From positions 1-48,610 of the forward strand of contig JAPYON010000004.1 in assembly GCA_029938175.1 (NCBI GenBank): a stretch of DNA of 48,610 bases, given 5' to 3'. Both the position numbers and the translations under genes were made by a program. The notes below the pieces were generated by a model. That model searched no databases and was not told the origin of the DNA. It was given only the letters and a program-made list of their open reading frames with translations. Shown here one piece after another: positions 8,514-17,722 of this stretch. Every line of letters begins with the position of its first letter. The stretch's first letter is position 1. The DNA comes from Paracoccaceae bacterium (GTDB taxonomy: Bacteria > Pseudomonadota > Alphaproteobacteria > Rhodobacterales > Rhodobacteraceae).

Positions 8514-10365
8514 TTCGGCCACGCTTTTTGGCATCGTTCTCGAACAAAGACGCAAGTTGTTCTGTCATCGCGCCGGCCAATTGCTCTACATCAGTAATCG
8601 TAACCGCATGTTCGTAATAGCGGGTCACATCGTGGCCGATCCCGATAGCAATCAGATCAACCATCTTGCGCTTTTCTATCATTGCGATCACGTTGCGCAG
8701 GTGCTGCTCCAGTGTGCTGGCAGGGTTCACCGACAAGGTTGAATCGTCCACCGGAGCCCCATCAGAAATCACCATCAGGATGCGGCGTGCCTCTGGGCGT
8801 TTGGCCAGACGGCTGTGCGCCCATTCCAAAGCCTCACCGTCGATATTTTCCTTCAGCAGGCCCTCCTTCATCATCAGGCCAAGGTTTGGGCGTGTGCGGC
8901 GCCAAGGGGCGTCTGCGCCTTTATATATGATGTGGCGCAGGTCATTCAGGCGGCCGGGCGTCGTGGGGCGACCATCGGCCAACCATGCTTCGCGGCTGCG
9001 TCCGCCTTTCCACGCACGAGTTGTAAAACCGAGGATCTCGCACTTGACCTGACAGCGTTCGAGCGTACGGGCCAGAACATCGGCGCAGATTGCGGCAATA
9101 GAAATCGGGCGTCCGCGCATAGAACCAGAATTGTCGATCAGCAATGTCACGACCGTATCGCGGAACTCGGTGTCTTTTTCCATTTTGAAGGACAAGGGTG
9201 TGGTCGGGTTAGTGACAACTCGCGAAAGGCGTGCCGCGTCTAGGATGCCTTCTTCGAGATCGAATTCCCAACTCCGGTTTTGCTGTGCCAGTAGGCGGCG
9301 TTGCAGACGATTGGCCAAACGGCTCACTGCACTTTTCAGCGGTTCAAGCTGTTGATCTAGGTAGGCGCGAAGGCGTTCCAACTCAACGGGATCGGCGAGT
9401 TCTTCGGCCGTAATCTCTTCGTCGAATTCGCTGACATAGACTTTATAATTCGGGTCGGCCTCTGAGGTAGGAGCTTGTGGCGGTTGTTTATCAGGCGCTT
9501 CTCCGTCGTCGATCTGGGCCTCGTCCAGAAGGTCCATGTCGTCGGATTCATCTAGCGAAGCTTTGGCCTCCTGCTGGTCCATTTCGTCCAGATTCTGATC
9601 TTCAGGGGATTGTTCTTGCTCCTGATTTTGATCGTCGTCTTCGCCGCTGTCGTCGGAGTTCTCTTCTTCCTCCTGATCCTCAGATGCTTCCTGATCCTCA
9701 TCCGAATCTTCCGAGTCAGGATCATCACCAAGCTGGTCACCATACCCGAGATCTTCGATAACCTGTCGAGCGAGGCGCGAAAAAGCGACCTGATCTTCCA
9801 GTGCATCATTAATATCGGCGAGCGTATCGCCCGCCTGACCTTCCAGAAATCCGCGCCACAACTCCAGAACGTTGTCCGCACCTTTGGGCAAATCGCGACC
9901 TGTTGCCAGTTGGCGCACCAGATATCCAGCCGCAACGGACAGCGGGGCAGATGCTGTTTCAGTGATCTGTGCATACCCGGCTTTGGCGGCTTCTTCGCCG
10001 ATCTTCGCGTCGATATTCTTGGCCGTTCCGGGCATCGCACGGGCGCCAAGAGCCTCGCAACGGGCGGTCTCCATGGTTTCATAGAGGGCTTGTGCGATTT
10101 CGCCAGCGGGGCGGTATTTGTTGTGGGTCGCATCGTTATGAAACCGTAACTGCATGGCGTATGCATCCGCAGTGCCACGCGCTAGCAGAACCTCTTGAGC
10201 GGTCATACGACGAGTTACTTGTGGCAAACGTGCGGCATCACCAACCAGACTGGAGGGATCGACGGAGAAAGTCACGGTTAGTTCAGGCTCGTTAGCGAGC
10301 GCCTTGGTCGCTTCTGCCAGAGCCTTTTTGAATGGCTCGGCTGGATTATCGTTTGGCTTAGCCAA
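8500..10365 (-). CDS. cobT: Aerobic cobaltochelatase subunit CobT
   Basis: 621 residues. CobT works with CobS as the AAA+/VWA motor that drives CobN to insert cobalt into hydrogenobyrinic acid a,c-diamide. Features: an N-terminal helical region, a strongly acidic linker at about 214-292 rich in Asp, Glu and Gln, and a C-terminal VWA domain with the MIDAS motif [10 protein letters not shown] at 411-420. It overlaps cobS by 8 bp, which fits coupled translation. The large CobN subunit is not in this window. The acidic linker creates long false reading frames on other frames. Confidence 0.96.
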   Translation of the reverse strand: MAKPNDNPAEPFKKALAEATKALANEPELTVTFSVDPSSLVGDAARLPQVTRRMTAQEVLLARGTADAYAMQLRFHNDATHNKYRPAGEIAQALYETMETARCEALGARAMPGTAKNIDAKIGEEAAKAGYAQITETASAPLSVAAGYLVRQLATGRDLPKGADNVLELWRGFLEGQAGDTLADINDALEDQVAFSRLARQVIEDLGYGDQLGDDPDSEDSDEDQEASEDQEEEENSDDSGEDDDQNQEQEQSPEDQNLDEMDQQEAKASLDESDDMDLLDEAQIDDGEAPDKQPPQAPTSEADPNYKVYVSEFDEEITAEELADPVELERLRAYLDQQLEPLKSAVSRLANRLQRRLLAQQNRSWEFDLEEGILDAARLSRVVTNPTTPLSFKMEKDTEFRDTVVTLLIDNSGSMRGRPISIAAICADVLARTLERCQVKCEILGFTTRAWKGGRSREAWLADGRPTTPGRLNDLRHIIYKGADAPWRRTRPNLGLMMKEGLLKENIDGEALEWAHSRLAKRPEARRILMVISDGAPVDDSTLSVNPASTLEQHLRNVIAMIEKRKMVDLIAIGIGHDVTRYYEHAVTITDVEQLAGAMTEQLASLFENDAKKRGRTKRA

Positions 10366-11329
10366 GGCTTAGCGACACTGCACTTTCGGGCAGTTCTTCG
10401 TCAAAACAACGTTGATAGATTTCGGCTACGATCTGGCGTTCCATTTCGTCACATTTGTTCAGGAACGTCAGGCGGAAGGCAAAGCCCACATCGCGGAAAA
10501 TCTCGGCGTTTTGGGCCCACATGATAACTGTACGGGGCGACATAACTGTAGACAAGTCGCCGTTCATGAAGGCAGTCCGCGTCAGGTCGGCGACGGTTAC
10601 CATCTGACCCACAGTCTGGCGTCCCTCGACCGAGTTGTAATGCGGAGCCTTACCTAGCACGATCGCGGTTTCCGCGTCGTGCGACAGATAGTTTAGGGTG
10701 GCGACAACCGACCAGCGGTCCATCTGCGCCTGATTGATCTGCTGCACACCGTGGTAAAGGCCGGTTGTGTCGCCTAGGCCGACGGTATTGGCTGTGGCGA
10801 ATAGGCGGAAGCTTGAGTGTGGCGTGATAATTTGGTTCTGGTCGAGAAGGGTCAGTTTACCCCCCTCCTCCAGCACACGTTGGATTACAAACATAACATC
10901 CGGTCGGCCCGCGTCGTATTCGTCGAACACTAGCGCGCAAGGGTTGCGCAAGGCCCATGGCAGGATGCCTTCCTGAAATTCGGTGATCTGTTTACCGTCT
11001 TTCAGCTTGATGGCATCTTTACCGATCAGGTCGATCCGGCTGATGTGGCTGTCGAGGTTCACACGAACTGTCGGCCAGTTAAGGCGCGCGGCGACTTGTT
11101 CAATGTGCGTGGATTTACCCGTACCGTGGTAACCTTGGATCATTACGCGACGATTGAATTGAAACCCTGCAAGAATGGCGAGCGTGGTATCTGGGTCGAA
11201 TTTATACGTCGGGTCAATATCGGGGACGCGATCAGTGCGTTCCTCGAAACCTTTGATGGTCATATCGGAATCGAACCCGAAAAAGTCGCGAACGCTTAGG
11301 GATTCTGTTGGTTTAAGTTTGCTTGTCAT
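10358..11329 (-). CDS. cobS: Aerobic cobaltochelatase subunit CobS (AAA+ ATPase)
   Basis: 323 residues, full length. Walker A is GYHGTGKS at 66-73 and Walker B is ALVFDEYD at 132-139, followed by sensor-1-like [12 protein letters not shown], as in the CobS/MoxR-like AAA+ group. It forms the hexameric ring that pairs with CobT and powers cobalt insertion in aerobic cobalamin synthesis. The N-terminal SVRDFFGFD stretch is typical of CobS. cobT begins within its last codons. A J-domain gene lies 111 bp upstream in the same direction, a common arrangement in Rhodobacteraceae. Confidence 0.97.
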   Translation of the reverse strand: MTSKLKPTESLSVRDFFGFDSDMTIKGFEERTDRVPDIDPTYKFDPDTTLAILAGFQFNRRVMIQGYHGTGKSTHIEQVAARLNWPTVRVNLDSHISRIDLIGKDAIKLKDGKQITEFQEGILPWALRNPCALVFDEYDAGRPDVMFVIQRVLEEGGKLTLLDQNQIITPHSSFRLFATANTVGLGDTTGLYHGVQQINQAQMDRWSVVATLNYLSHDAETAIVLGKAPHYNSVEGRQTVGQMVTVADLTRTAFMNGDLSTVMSPRTVIMWAQNAEIFRDVGFAFRLTFLNKCDEMERQIVAEIYQRCFDEELPESAVSLSLG

Positions 11330-11440
11330 CGGTCGTATCCATCGTGCTGAAAATCGGCGCGGAGGCCGTAATATATGCTAGATTATATGTGTAGCATTCG
11401 CCACGGTCATGCAAGGGCCGGAATTCCGCTGCTCGCCATG

Positions 11441-12094
11441 TTATTTTTCGATAAAGCTGCGCGAGCCCTTGATTTGATCCCAAGCCCATACAACTTCGGC
11501 GAGACGTTCTTCGTCGTCGCGTCGACCACCATTCAGGTCAGGGTGCATTGCCTTAACTAGCGATTTATAGACTTTGCGGATCTCGGCCTTGGTCATCGTA
11601 TCCTTAGCATCCATGATTTCAAGCGCTTTGCGCTCGGTCGGCGGCAGACGACGGCTGCGGGTTCGAGGGTCAGCGGCGGGATTTAACGTGCCATTTTCGC
11701 CAAGAACCTCATATGGGTCATCAAATCCGAAACGCTTGAAGGCATCGGACTCCACGCGTGCACGGCTGTTGTTGATGGCGTCCCGGAACGGTTTGGTGTC
11801 GCGGCCCCATACCTTGTCGGATTCGACTTGTTCATCAAACTCAGCCTCGGAGTGGTTTTCGAAGAAGTTCCATTTCCGGTTATATTCGCGGATGTGTTCC
11901 TGACAGAACCACACAAAATTCTCGACGTTGTCGGGGCTTTTGGGTGCGCGGAATTTGCCTACCTTCCCACATGTTCCGTGCTCGCAAGCACGTGATGACG
12001 ATTCAATCGCGCCGGACTTGCTACGTAGACGGGAGCGGCGTTTTTTATCCGCAGAAACCGATATATCAAAATTTAATGGCGAGCGCCGTTTCAT
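11441..12094 (-). CDS. DnaJ-family protein with C-terminal J domain
   Basis: 217 residues. The J domain is at the C-terminus (about 155-212) rather than the N-terminus: DAKDTMTKAEIRKVYKSLV, then the HPD tripeptide at 184-186 needed to stimulate DnaK. The N-terminal half carries CEHGTC (37-42) and FCQEHIREYN (63-72), a Cys/His set that could bind zinc; this is my inference. It lacks the G/F-rich and zinc-finger domains of true DnaJ, so it is a specialised co-chaperone. It lies upstream of cobS on the same strand and diverges from bolA. Confidence 0.88.
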   Translation of the reverse strand: MKRRSPLNFDISVSADKKRRSRLRSKSGAIESSSRACEHGTCGKVGKFRAPKSPDNVENFVWFCQEHIREYNRKWNFFENHSEAEFDEQVESDKVWGRDTKPFRDAINNSRARVESDAFKRFGFDDPYEVLGENGTLNPAADPRTRSRRLPPTERKALEIMDAKDTMTKAEIRKVYKSLVKAMHPDLNGGRRDDEERLAEVVWAWDQIKGSRSFIEK

Positions 12095-12187
12095 CGCAGG
12101 CGGTCCTTTCAGCTTTCCGACTCAGGCTATACACAATACTGTTTGAAACGGATTGGCCAAGGCCTAAAGCAAATGGAGTTGTATATT

Positions 12188-12451
12188 TTGACATACAGTG
12201 AACGCATCACCCGAAATTTAACCGAGGCTTTCGCCCCTACGCACCTGGAAGTGATCGACGAAAGCGAAGATCATCGAGGCCATGGTGAGTATATCGAGGG
12301 TGGAGAGACACATTTCAAGGTAGTGATGAAATCCGCCGCTATGAACGATCTGTCGCGTGTGGCGCGCCAGCGTGCAGTTTACAAAGTGCTGAAGGCCGAA
12401 CTGGACGAACGTGTGCATGCGTTGGCCTTGCAGATCGACGGTGACGCTTGA
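12188..12451 (+). CDS. bolA: BolA family protein, TTG start proposed
   Basis: 87 residues from the proposed start. The BolA fold is seen in YSERITRNLTEAF, LEVIDESEDHRGHG and a GETHFKVVMKS strand, followed by RVARQRAVYKVLKAELDERVHALAL. BolA proteins bind monothiol glutaredoxins and [2Fe-2S] clusters. ATG codons at 12143 and 12173 are in frame, but GGAG at 12175-12178 lies 9 bp before TTG 12188, and that start gives the N-terminus usual in the family. The stop overlaps the rluA start in a TTGA, suggesting coupled translation. Confidence 0.85.
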   Translation: MTYSERITRNLTEAFAPTHLEVIDESEDHRGHGEYIEGGETHFKVVMKSAAMNDLSRVARQRAVYKVLKAELDERVHALALQIDGDA

Positions 12452-13104
12452 GCCGCGAGTTTATCTATGCGCCTTCAGATGACCCGATCGAAATACTGCA
12501 CAAAGATGAGGCGTTGTTAATCGTTAACAAGCCCTCGGGTTTGCTTTCGGTGCCAGGACGCCTTGAAATACACAAAGACAGCCTAGAGACGCGCTTGCGG
12601 GCGATGTATCCCGAAACGTTGCTGGTGCATCGGCTTGATGTGCCCACGTCCGGCGTGATGGTCTTTGCACGCACCAAGGCCGCGCAGAGGCATATCGGGA
12701 TGCAGTTTGAGAAACGTCAGACACGCAAAACCTATGTTGCGCGGGTCTGGGGACATCTGGCCGAAGATAACGGGCATATTGATCTGCCGTTGATTGTGGA
12801 TTGGCCGAATAAGCCACGGCAAAAGGTTTGTCACGAAACGGGGAAACCCTCGCAAACGGAATGGGTTGTGCTGGAGCGCGAAGACAATGCCACACGGGTT
12901 CGCCTACATCCTCGAACTGGCCGAACACATCAATTACGCGTGCATATGATGGCGATTGGGCATTCGATACTTGGTGACCGGTTCTATTCGGATGATGCGG
13001 CATTGATGGCAGCGGATCGATTGCAACTGCATGCCGAAGAACTCGTTTTTTGCCATCCGGAGGGCGGCGCGGAAATGACATTCCGGTCCGAGGTCCCGTT
13101 CTAG
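12448..13104 (+). CDS. rluA: Ribosomal/tRNA pseudouridine synthase RluA
   Basis: 218 residues. Very close in pattern to E. coli RluA, which makes pseudouridine at 23S rRNA position 746 and tRNA position 32. HRLDVPTSGVMVFA at 61-74 holds the catalytic Asp64. Also seen: YVARVWGHL, the LPLIVDWPNKPRQKVC block, HPRTGRTHQLRVHM and GHSILGDRFY. It begins at TTG 12448, overlapping the bolA stop by 4 bp. No S4 domain is present, as expected for RluA. It is convergent with, and overlaps by 4 bp, the truncated permease. Confidence 0.93.
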   Translation: MSREFIYAPSDDPIEILHKDEALLIVNKPSGLLSVPGRLEIHKDSLETRLRAMYPETLLVHRLDVPTSGVMVFARTKAAQRHIGMQFEKRQTRKTYVARVWGHLAEDNGHIDLPLIVDWPNKPRQKVCHETGKPSQTEWVVLEREDNATRVRLHPRTGRTHQLRVHMMAIGHSILGDRFYSDDAALMAADRLQLHAEELVFCHPEGGAEMTFRSEVPF

Positions 13105-13715
13105 CGGATAAACTGCGGCTTGAACCGGAACCGTATCTTTTGTTCCGGTGCAATATGGCGATTCAAGCGTTTGCTAAAGAAGCCGAACAAAAGGATAATC
13201 AGCAGTGTGAAGCCAATGAAATACACTGCCATGATCGGGTGGGATACGAACATATTGAAAGTCTTGTCTGCGAAATAGCTGGCATAATATAGCGCATCGC
13301 CCGATTGCCGCCACACAGGGAATCCTGAAAAGGATACCAGCGTTGTGGCGTGGAACATAAAAATCGCTTCGTTGGTGTAGCTGGGCCATGCAAGTCGCAG
13401 CATGGCGAGCCAAACGATGCGGCGAAATTTGCGAAAACCCAACATGCCGAATGTGTCAGCAGCTTCTATATCACCCTTGGGTATGGCGCGCAGCGCCCCA
13501 TAGAAAATCTCGCTGGAATAGGCAGAGGTGTTCAGGAACAGCACAATCACCGCCCCGAGCCACGCTTTGGTTAACCACCGAGTCTCGGCGGTGATGATCG
13601 CGAAGCCAGCGTTGATATCGATGCCAACTTTCGGAATCAACACGAAGGTTTCGTATGCTAGAAAAAATTGGGTGAACAATGGTGACCCGCGAAACAGTCC
13701 TAGAGCCCACAGATA
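13101..13715 (-). pseudogene. Amino acid ABC transporter permease (HisM/ArtM type), N-terminally truncated
   Basis: Homology can be read from the TAT codon at 13715 (YLWALGLFRGSPLFTQFF) to the stop at 13101, about 204 residues. A TGA at 13716-13718 closes the frame directly upstream, so the first transmembrane helix and roughly 70 residues are missing and the TTG at 13679 is not a true start. The EAA loop, the coupling site for the ATPase, is intact (ALRAIPKGDIEAADTFGMLG) and the C-terminal helices remain. No binding protein, second permease or ATPase gene is nearby. This looks like the last piece of a lost polar amino acid uptake operon. Alternatively it is still translated as a fragment, which I think unlikely. 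Confidence 0.75.
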
Positions 13716-13817
13716 TCAAATGTGCATCGGGATCACTTTAAGTTTCACAAGACAGCAAGGCAGTTGGGTTGGCACACACCGTGCCAGCATCGCTCTCGAT
13801 CTGAGGTGCAACGCAGT

Positions 13818-14140
13818 TTAGTGTTGGTGGTGTCCCCGTGTCGATTTATGCGGCAAGCAAACGTTAGCAACTAACAGCTTACCTGGAGGGCACACCTTAG
13901 GATCAAAGGTAATCTCAATACCCAAAACCTCAGGCTCTGGAATACAGGCCTGATCGTCAATGATCGGGAAGCCTTCTTTGGTGAAAATGACTGGTGCAGC
14001 TTCACCGCTACAGTACGCAACGAAAACGCCGTCAGCATTATACTCGCCGCCGGCATTAGCTAAATCTACATCTGGTTGGATTAAACTGGCACATGCGCCT
14101 AAAAAATAAGGCCACACGCCGCATAAAACAGGCGTTTCAT
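13818..14140 (-). pseudogene. Small Cys-rich lipoprotein, frameshifted in the signal peptide
   Basis: From ATG 14140 the frame reads MKRLFYAACGLIF and stops at TAG within a run of six T (minus strand). The next frame continues as LGACASLIQPDVDLANAGG and stays open to 13818. One extra T would join them into a typical lipoprotein leader with an LGAC lipobox, Cys at about 17. The mature part of about 90 residues has four further cysteines and a His-rich tail (RGHHQH). I do not recognise a family. The cause may be a sequencing slip, a real mutation, or slippage in the homopolymer. The region is AT-rich compared with its neighbours. Confidence 0.6.
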
Positions 14141-14373
14141 CGTATTGTACTTCTAAAACCCGTTACTCAAAAAAATACGTTTAGACTCAGTGCCCACCAA
14201 TACTAACGAATCGTTGCATGCCATATTTGTGTAATATTGTTGATTTTTTGTGTAATTTTTGTAAAATATTCCCTTAAGTTGCGCGGGCTTGCGATCATCG
14301 GGCTGGACATGAGGCACTTCTAGGATTACCGAAACCCTATATATAGATTAATACGCCGCAAAAGGGCTACCCA
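14141..14373. other. AT-rich intergenic region upstream of dapE
   Basis: About 230 bp without a credible gene. It holds several A and T runs, for example around 14221-14270. AAAAGGG at 14358-14364 is the likely ribosome-binding site of dapE, 9 bp before its TTG. It presumably contains the divergent promoters of dapE and the small lipoprotein; no operator palindrome stood out. Confidence 0.5.
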
Positions 14374-15513
14374 TTGATAGATCCCGTCCAGTTAACCGCA
14401 GACCTAATCCGTTGCAAAACGGTAACACCTGACGAAGGTGGTGCATTACAATTGCTCGAGAAACTGCTTTCTGATGCGAATTTCGTGACGAATCGCGTTG
14501 ATCGCAACGGTACTTCGAATCTGTTCGCGCGTTGGGGCGGGCAGACGAACGGGCGGACATTCGGGTTTAATGGGCATACTGATGTGGTCCCTGTGGGCGA
14601 CCTGAATGCGTGGACGGTTGATCCTTTCGGGGCCGAAGTAAAAAATGGGTTTCTATATGGGCGCGGCGCCACGGATATGAAATCCGGTGTGGCCGCATTT
14701 GCAGCGGCCGCAATTGATTTTGTCGCAGTGACGCCACCAACTGGTTCGATCGTTCTGGCTATTACCGGCGACGAAGAAGGTCCTGCAACGGACGGCACCG
14801 TGGCCTTGCTAGACTGGATGACCGCGAATGGCGAGAAAATGGATCACTGTTTGGTAGGCGAGCCGACCAGCCCTGACACCATAGGTCAGATGATGAAGAT
14901 CGGGCGGCGAGGATCCATGACGGCGTATTTCACTGTCATCGGCGAACAGGGGCATTCTGCCTATCCACACCGCGCAAATAACCCGCTGCCCGCAATGGCG
15001 CGGTTGGTTGATCGGTTGGCCAGCCATGATTTAGACAACGGAACCGAACATTTCGATGCCTCGACACTGGCGGTTACAACTATTGATACGGGCAATCCGG
15101 CGAACAATGTTATTCCCGCGAATTGTCGTGCAACAGCGAATATTCGATTTAACGATGATCATGGCTCGGAAAGTTTAACCGCGTGGTTGCGATCCGTCGC
15201 TGACGGTATTGCAGCAGAAAATGGCGTCGAAATAGACATGCGCGTGCAGGTTTCCGGCGAGAGTTTCCTCACCGCCCCCGGTGAGCTATCAACGTTAATC
15301 GGGGCAGCGGTAAAGGCAGAAACCGGCATTCAACCTGAAATGTCCACGTCCGGCGGGACTTCGGACGCGCGGTTCGTGAAGGATCATTGTCCGGTGGTCG
15401 AATTCGGTTTGGTTGGGAAAACGATGCATCAGGTTGATGAGCGGGTGGAGATTGCCCAGATCCATCAGCTAAAGGCGATTTATACGCGGATATTGCAAGA
15501 CTACTTTTTCTGA
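14374..15513 (+). CDS. dapE: Succinyl-diaminopimelate desuccinylase
   Basis: 379 residues, normal length. DapE hydrolyses N-succinyl-LL-diaminopimelate in the lysine/DAP pathway for peptidoglycan and lysine. M20-type dizinc site: GHTDVVP (His68, Asp70), RGATDMKSG (Asp101) and [10 protein letters not shown] (Glu134 as base, Glu135 as ligand). The dimerisation lid lies in the middle, and the SGGTSDARF motif near the C-terminus is typical of DapE rather than ArgE. Start TTG 14374 follows AAAAGGG by 9 bp. The 3' end overlaps the convergent GNAT gene by 13 bp. Confidence 0.95.
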   Translation: MIDPVQLTADLIRCKTVTPDEGGALQLLEKLLSDANFVTNRVDRNGTSNLFARWGGQTNGRTFGFNGHTDVVPVGDLNAWTVDPFGAEVKNGFLYGRGATDMKSGVAAFAAAAIDFVAVTPPTGSIVLAITGDEEGPATDGTVALLDWMTANGEKMDHCLVGEPTSPDTIGQMMKIGRRGSMTAYFTVIGEQGHSAYPHRANNPLPAMARLVDRLASHDLDNGTEHFDASTLAVTTIDTGNPANNVIPANCRATANIRFNDDHGSESLTAWLRSVADGIAAENGVEIDMRVQVSGESFLTAPGELSTLIGAAVKAETGIQPEMSTSGGTSDARFVKDHCPVVEFGLVGKTMHQVDERVEIAQIHQLKAIYTRILQDYFF

Positions 15514-16007
15514 TCCCATTTGCGGATCATGCCTGATACGCCATCAAACGCTATGTTTGTTAATGCCTTCGCCAACAGACGCGCGGGGTTCGTTGGAGGT
15601 GGAAATCGCAGATTTTCGGCCGTGTCTCGTTGAAAACCATATCGCTGATAATATGGTTCATCTCCGATCAGAATAACCCGAGACCACCCCATACCCGTCG
15701 CCCTCGCCAATGCTTCCGATATCAACAAGCTCCCCAGCCCTTCACCTTGACGAGTTGGGTGCACAGCCACAGGACCAAGCAACAAGGCCGCATGGCCAGC
15801 TTGACCGATCCGTACCGGCCAGAAACGTATCGCGCCTGCTAGAATCTCATATTTATCGCGGGCAACCAGAGACAGCTCTGAAATATTCCCAACCCGGTCT
15901 CGCAACCTATAGGAGCTAAGCGCAAAACGTCCGGGTGCGAAGGCTAGATCATAGAGGTATTCAACCTCGTCCAGATCTTCAGGAATTTCTGGTGTTATGC
16001 GAAACAT
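15501..16007 (-). CDS. GNAT family N-acetyltransferase
   Basis: 168 residues, a single GNAT domain of the YhbS-like type. The acetyl-CoA site is [20 protein letters not shown] (the Q-x-x-G-x-G/A motif, here RQGEGLG), followed by [18 protein letters not shown], characteristic of this subgroup. The substrate is unknown. It stands alone on the minus strand and overlaps the dapE 3' end by 13 bp. ATG 16007 is a reasonable start because it gives the [20 protein letters not shown] opening typical of the fold. Confidence 0.85.
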   Translation of the reverse strand: MFRITPEIPEDLDEVEYLYDLAFAPGRFALSSYRLRDRVGNISELSLVARDKYEILAGAIRFWPVRIGQAGHAALLLGPVAVHPTRQGEGLGSLLISEALARATGMGWSRVILIGDEPYYQRYGFQRDTAENLRFPPPTNPARLLAKALTNIAFDGVSGMIRKWDQKK

Positions 16008-16171
16008 TTGTGAGAACCGGAATATATTGAAAAAAACATCGCCCGCACATGCGGCCTGACTTAAATTCGTCGATTTGTATTTGCTTGCATGGTGTTGATC
16101 CCCTAGATATCGCTCGACACTTGCCTAACATGCCCCTTGTAGTTCGGCAAATAAACAAAAGGATTTTTCGG

Positions 16172-16777
16172 ATGTTTTATCGCCCTAATATCGACGATCA
16201 CGGCCTGCAACACAATCCGTTCAAGGCAATTGTCTCGCCGCGCCCTATTGGCTGGATATCATCTGTAGACGTTGACGGCCACGCCAACCTAGCGCCTTAC
16301 AGTTTTTTCAACGCGGTATCAGACAGTCCGCCTATGGTTATGTTTGCCAGTACCGGCACCAAATCTGATCAGTCCTATTCGAAGGATTCTGTTTCAAACA
16401 TTCGAAACACGGGCGAGTTTGCTGTGAACATCGTCTCGCTGGCTTTGAAAGACCAGATGAACGGTACGTCGGGCGCGTTAGCCGCGGGGATGGACGAGTT
16501 CGAGCATGCGGGCCTTACCAAGGCCAAGTGTAACATCGTCAAGGCCCCGCGTGTATCTGCGTCTCCGGCAGTGTTGGAATGTAAGATGTTCAAAATCGTG
16601 GACCTGCCTGGCGAAAGCAACGTCATGGTTTTAGGAGAGGTGATCGGCGTGCACCTGGACGATACCGTCATTGTGAACGGAATTTTTGACATTACACGCT
16701 ATACCCCGCTGGCCCGTCTCGGATACAAGGACTACGCTGCGATTAGTGAAAAATTCTCACTGGATCGCCCTAAGTAA
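16172..16777 (+). CDS. Flavin reductase-like FMN-binding protein
   Basis: 201 residues from ATG 16172, which has AAAAGGA 9 bp upstream; the longer frame from 16049 adds an unrelated leader. The domain is a split-barrel flavin reductase: NPFKAIVSPRPIGWISSVD, then NLAPYSFFNAVSDSPPMVMF, the usual FMN-binding segment, and KDQMNGTSGALAAGMDEFEHA. Members reduce or bind FMN for partner oxygenases or act as oxidoreductases; the partner is unknown. mtnP begins 9 bp downstream, so the two are probably cotranscribed. Confidence 0.85.
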   Translation: MFYRPNIDDHGLQHNPFKAIVSPRPIGWISSVDVDGHANLAPYSFFNAVSDSPPMVMFASTGTKSDQSYSKDSVSNIRNTGEFAVNIVSLALKDQMNGTSGALAAGMDEFEHAGLTKAKCNIVKAPRVSASPAVLECKMFKIVDLPGESNVMVLGEVIGVHLDDTVIVNGIFDITRYTPLARLGYKDYAAISEKFSLDRPK

Positions 16778-16786
16778 GGACTGAAA

Positions 16787-17656
16787 ATGGATACGATGAT
16801 CGGAGTTATCGGCGGAAGCGGCCTCTACGAGGTTGAAGGGTTGGAAGATGCGAAATGGGTAACGGTTAAAACCCCTTGGGGAAAACCATCCGATCAATTG
16901 TTTACAGGTTTGTTGGACGGTATAAAGATGGCTTTCCTGCCACGTCATGGACGCGGGCATGTGCAGACGCCGTCGTCGATAAACTACCGCGCCAATATAG
17001 ATGCGTTGAAACGCATCGGTGTAACCGATGTGATTTCGATATCCGCCTGCGGGTCTTTTCGAGAGGATATGGCCCCGGGAAACTTTGTGATCGTGGATCA
17101 ATTCGTGGATCGCACAATCGCGCGTGAAAAGTCATTCTTTGGCGCTGGCTGTGTGGGTCATGTTTCGCTGGCTTATCCTACTTGTGCTCGTCTATCGGCC
17201 GCCTGCTTCGATGCTGCGAAGGCTGAAGGTATCAGCGTTCACATGGGCGGCACGTATCTGGCGATGGAAGGTCCGCAGTTTTCCACATTGGCAGAAAGCA
17301 AGATGTACCGAGAAGTCTGGAAGTGTGACGTAATCGGCATGACCAATATGCCCGAGGCAAAACTGGCGCGTGAGGCAGAGCTGGATTATGCATCGGTTGC
17401 AATGATCACAGACTATGACAGCTGGCACCCTGATCATGGCGAAGTTGATATTCACGACATAATCAAGACGTTGTTCGGCAATGCTGACAAGGCTCGCGGT
17501 ATGGTGAAACGGCTACCTGCCTTGTTGGGAGGCATCCGCGAGATTTGCCCGCATGGATGCGATCGGGCGTTGGAATATGGTATTTTGACGGCCCCCGAGG
17601 CTCGTGACCCCGCGATGGTAACCAAACTGGACGCAGTCGCAGGGCGCGTCCTGTAA
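16787..17656 (+). CDS. mtnP: S-methyl-5'-thioadenosine phosphorylase
   Basis: 289 residues. It splits methylthioadenosine, a by-product of polyamine synthesis, with phosphate to give adenine and methylthioribose-1-phosphate. Motifs: IGVIGGSGLYEVEGL at the N-terminus, LPRHGRGHVQTPSSINYRAN (phosphate and ribose site), SISACGSFREDM and the purine-site block MTNMPEAKLAREAEL, then DYDSWHP. The released adenine is the substrate of apt, encoded 1 kb downstream, so the cluster makes metabolic sense. The gene sits 9 bp after the flavin reductase gene. Confidence 0.95.
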   Translation: MDTMIGVIGGSGLYEVEGLEDAKWVTVKTPWGKPSDQLFTGLLDGIKMAFLPRHGRGHVQTPSSINYRANIDALKRIGVTDVISISACGSFREDMAPGNFVIVDQFVDRTIAREKSFFGAGCVGHVSLAYPTCARLSAACFDAAKAEGISVHMGGTYLAMEGPQFSTLAESKMYREVWKCDVIGMTNMPEAKLAREAELDYASVAMITDYDSWHPDHGEVDIHDIIKTLFGNADKARGMVKRLPALLGGIREICPHGCDRALEYGILTAPEARDPAMVTKLDAVAGRVL

Positions 17657-17722
17657 GCTTAATTTTCATCTGCCAATCCCTGTCGGAACGCGTTAAAAGC
17701 GCCTGAACATATGAGGTGACCT

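Noticed and set aside
9552-10178. 208-codon open frame on the minus strand inside cobT
   Set aside because: It is an out-of-frame shadow of the acidic, low-complexity linker and helical part of CobT; the composition (many Lys, Arg, Ile) is an artefact of frame shift.
13818-14117. 99-residue protein starting at GTG 14117 as a complete gene
   Set aside because: The lipobox LGAC is at its start without a charged signal region; the correct leader is in the other frame, so a frameshifted lipoprotein explains it better.
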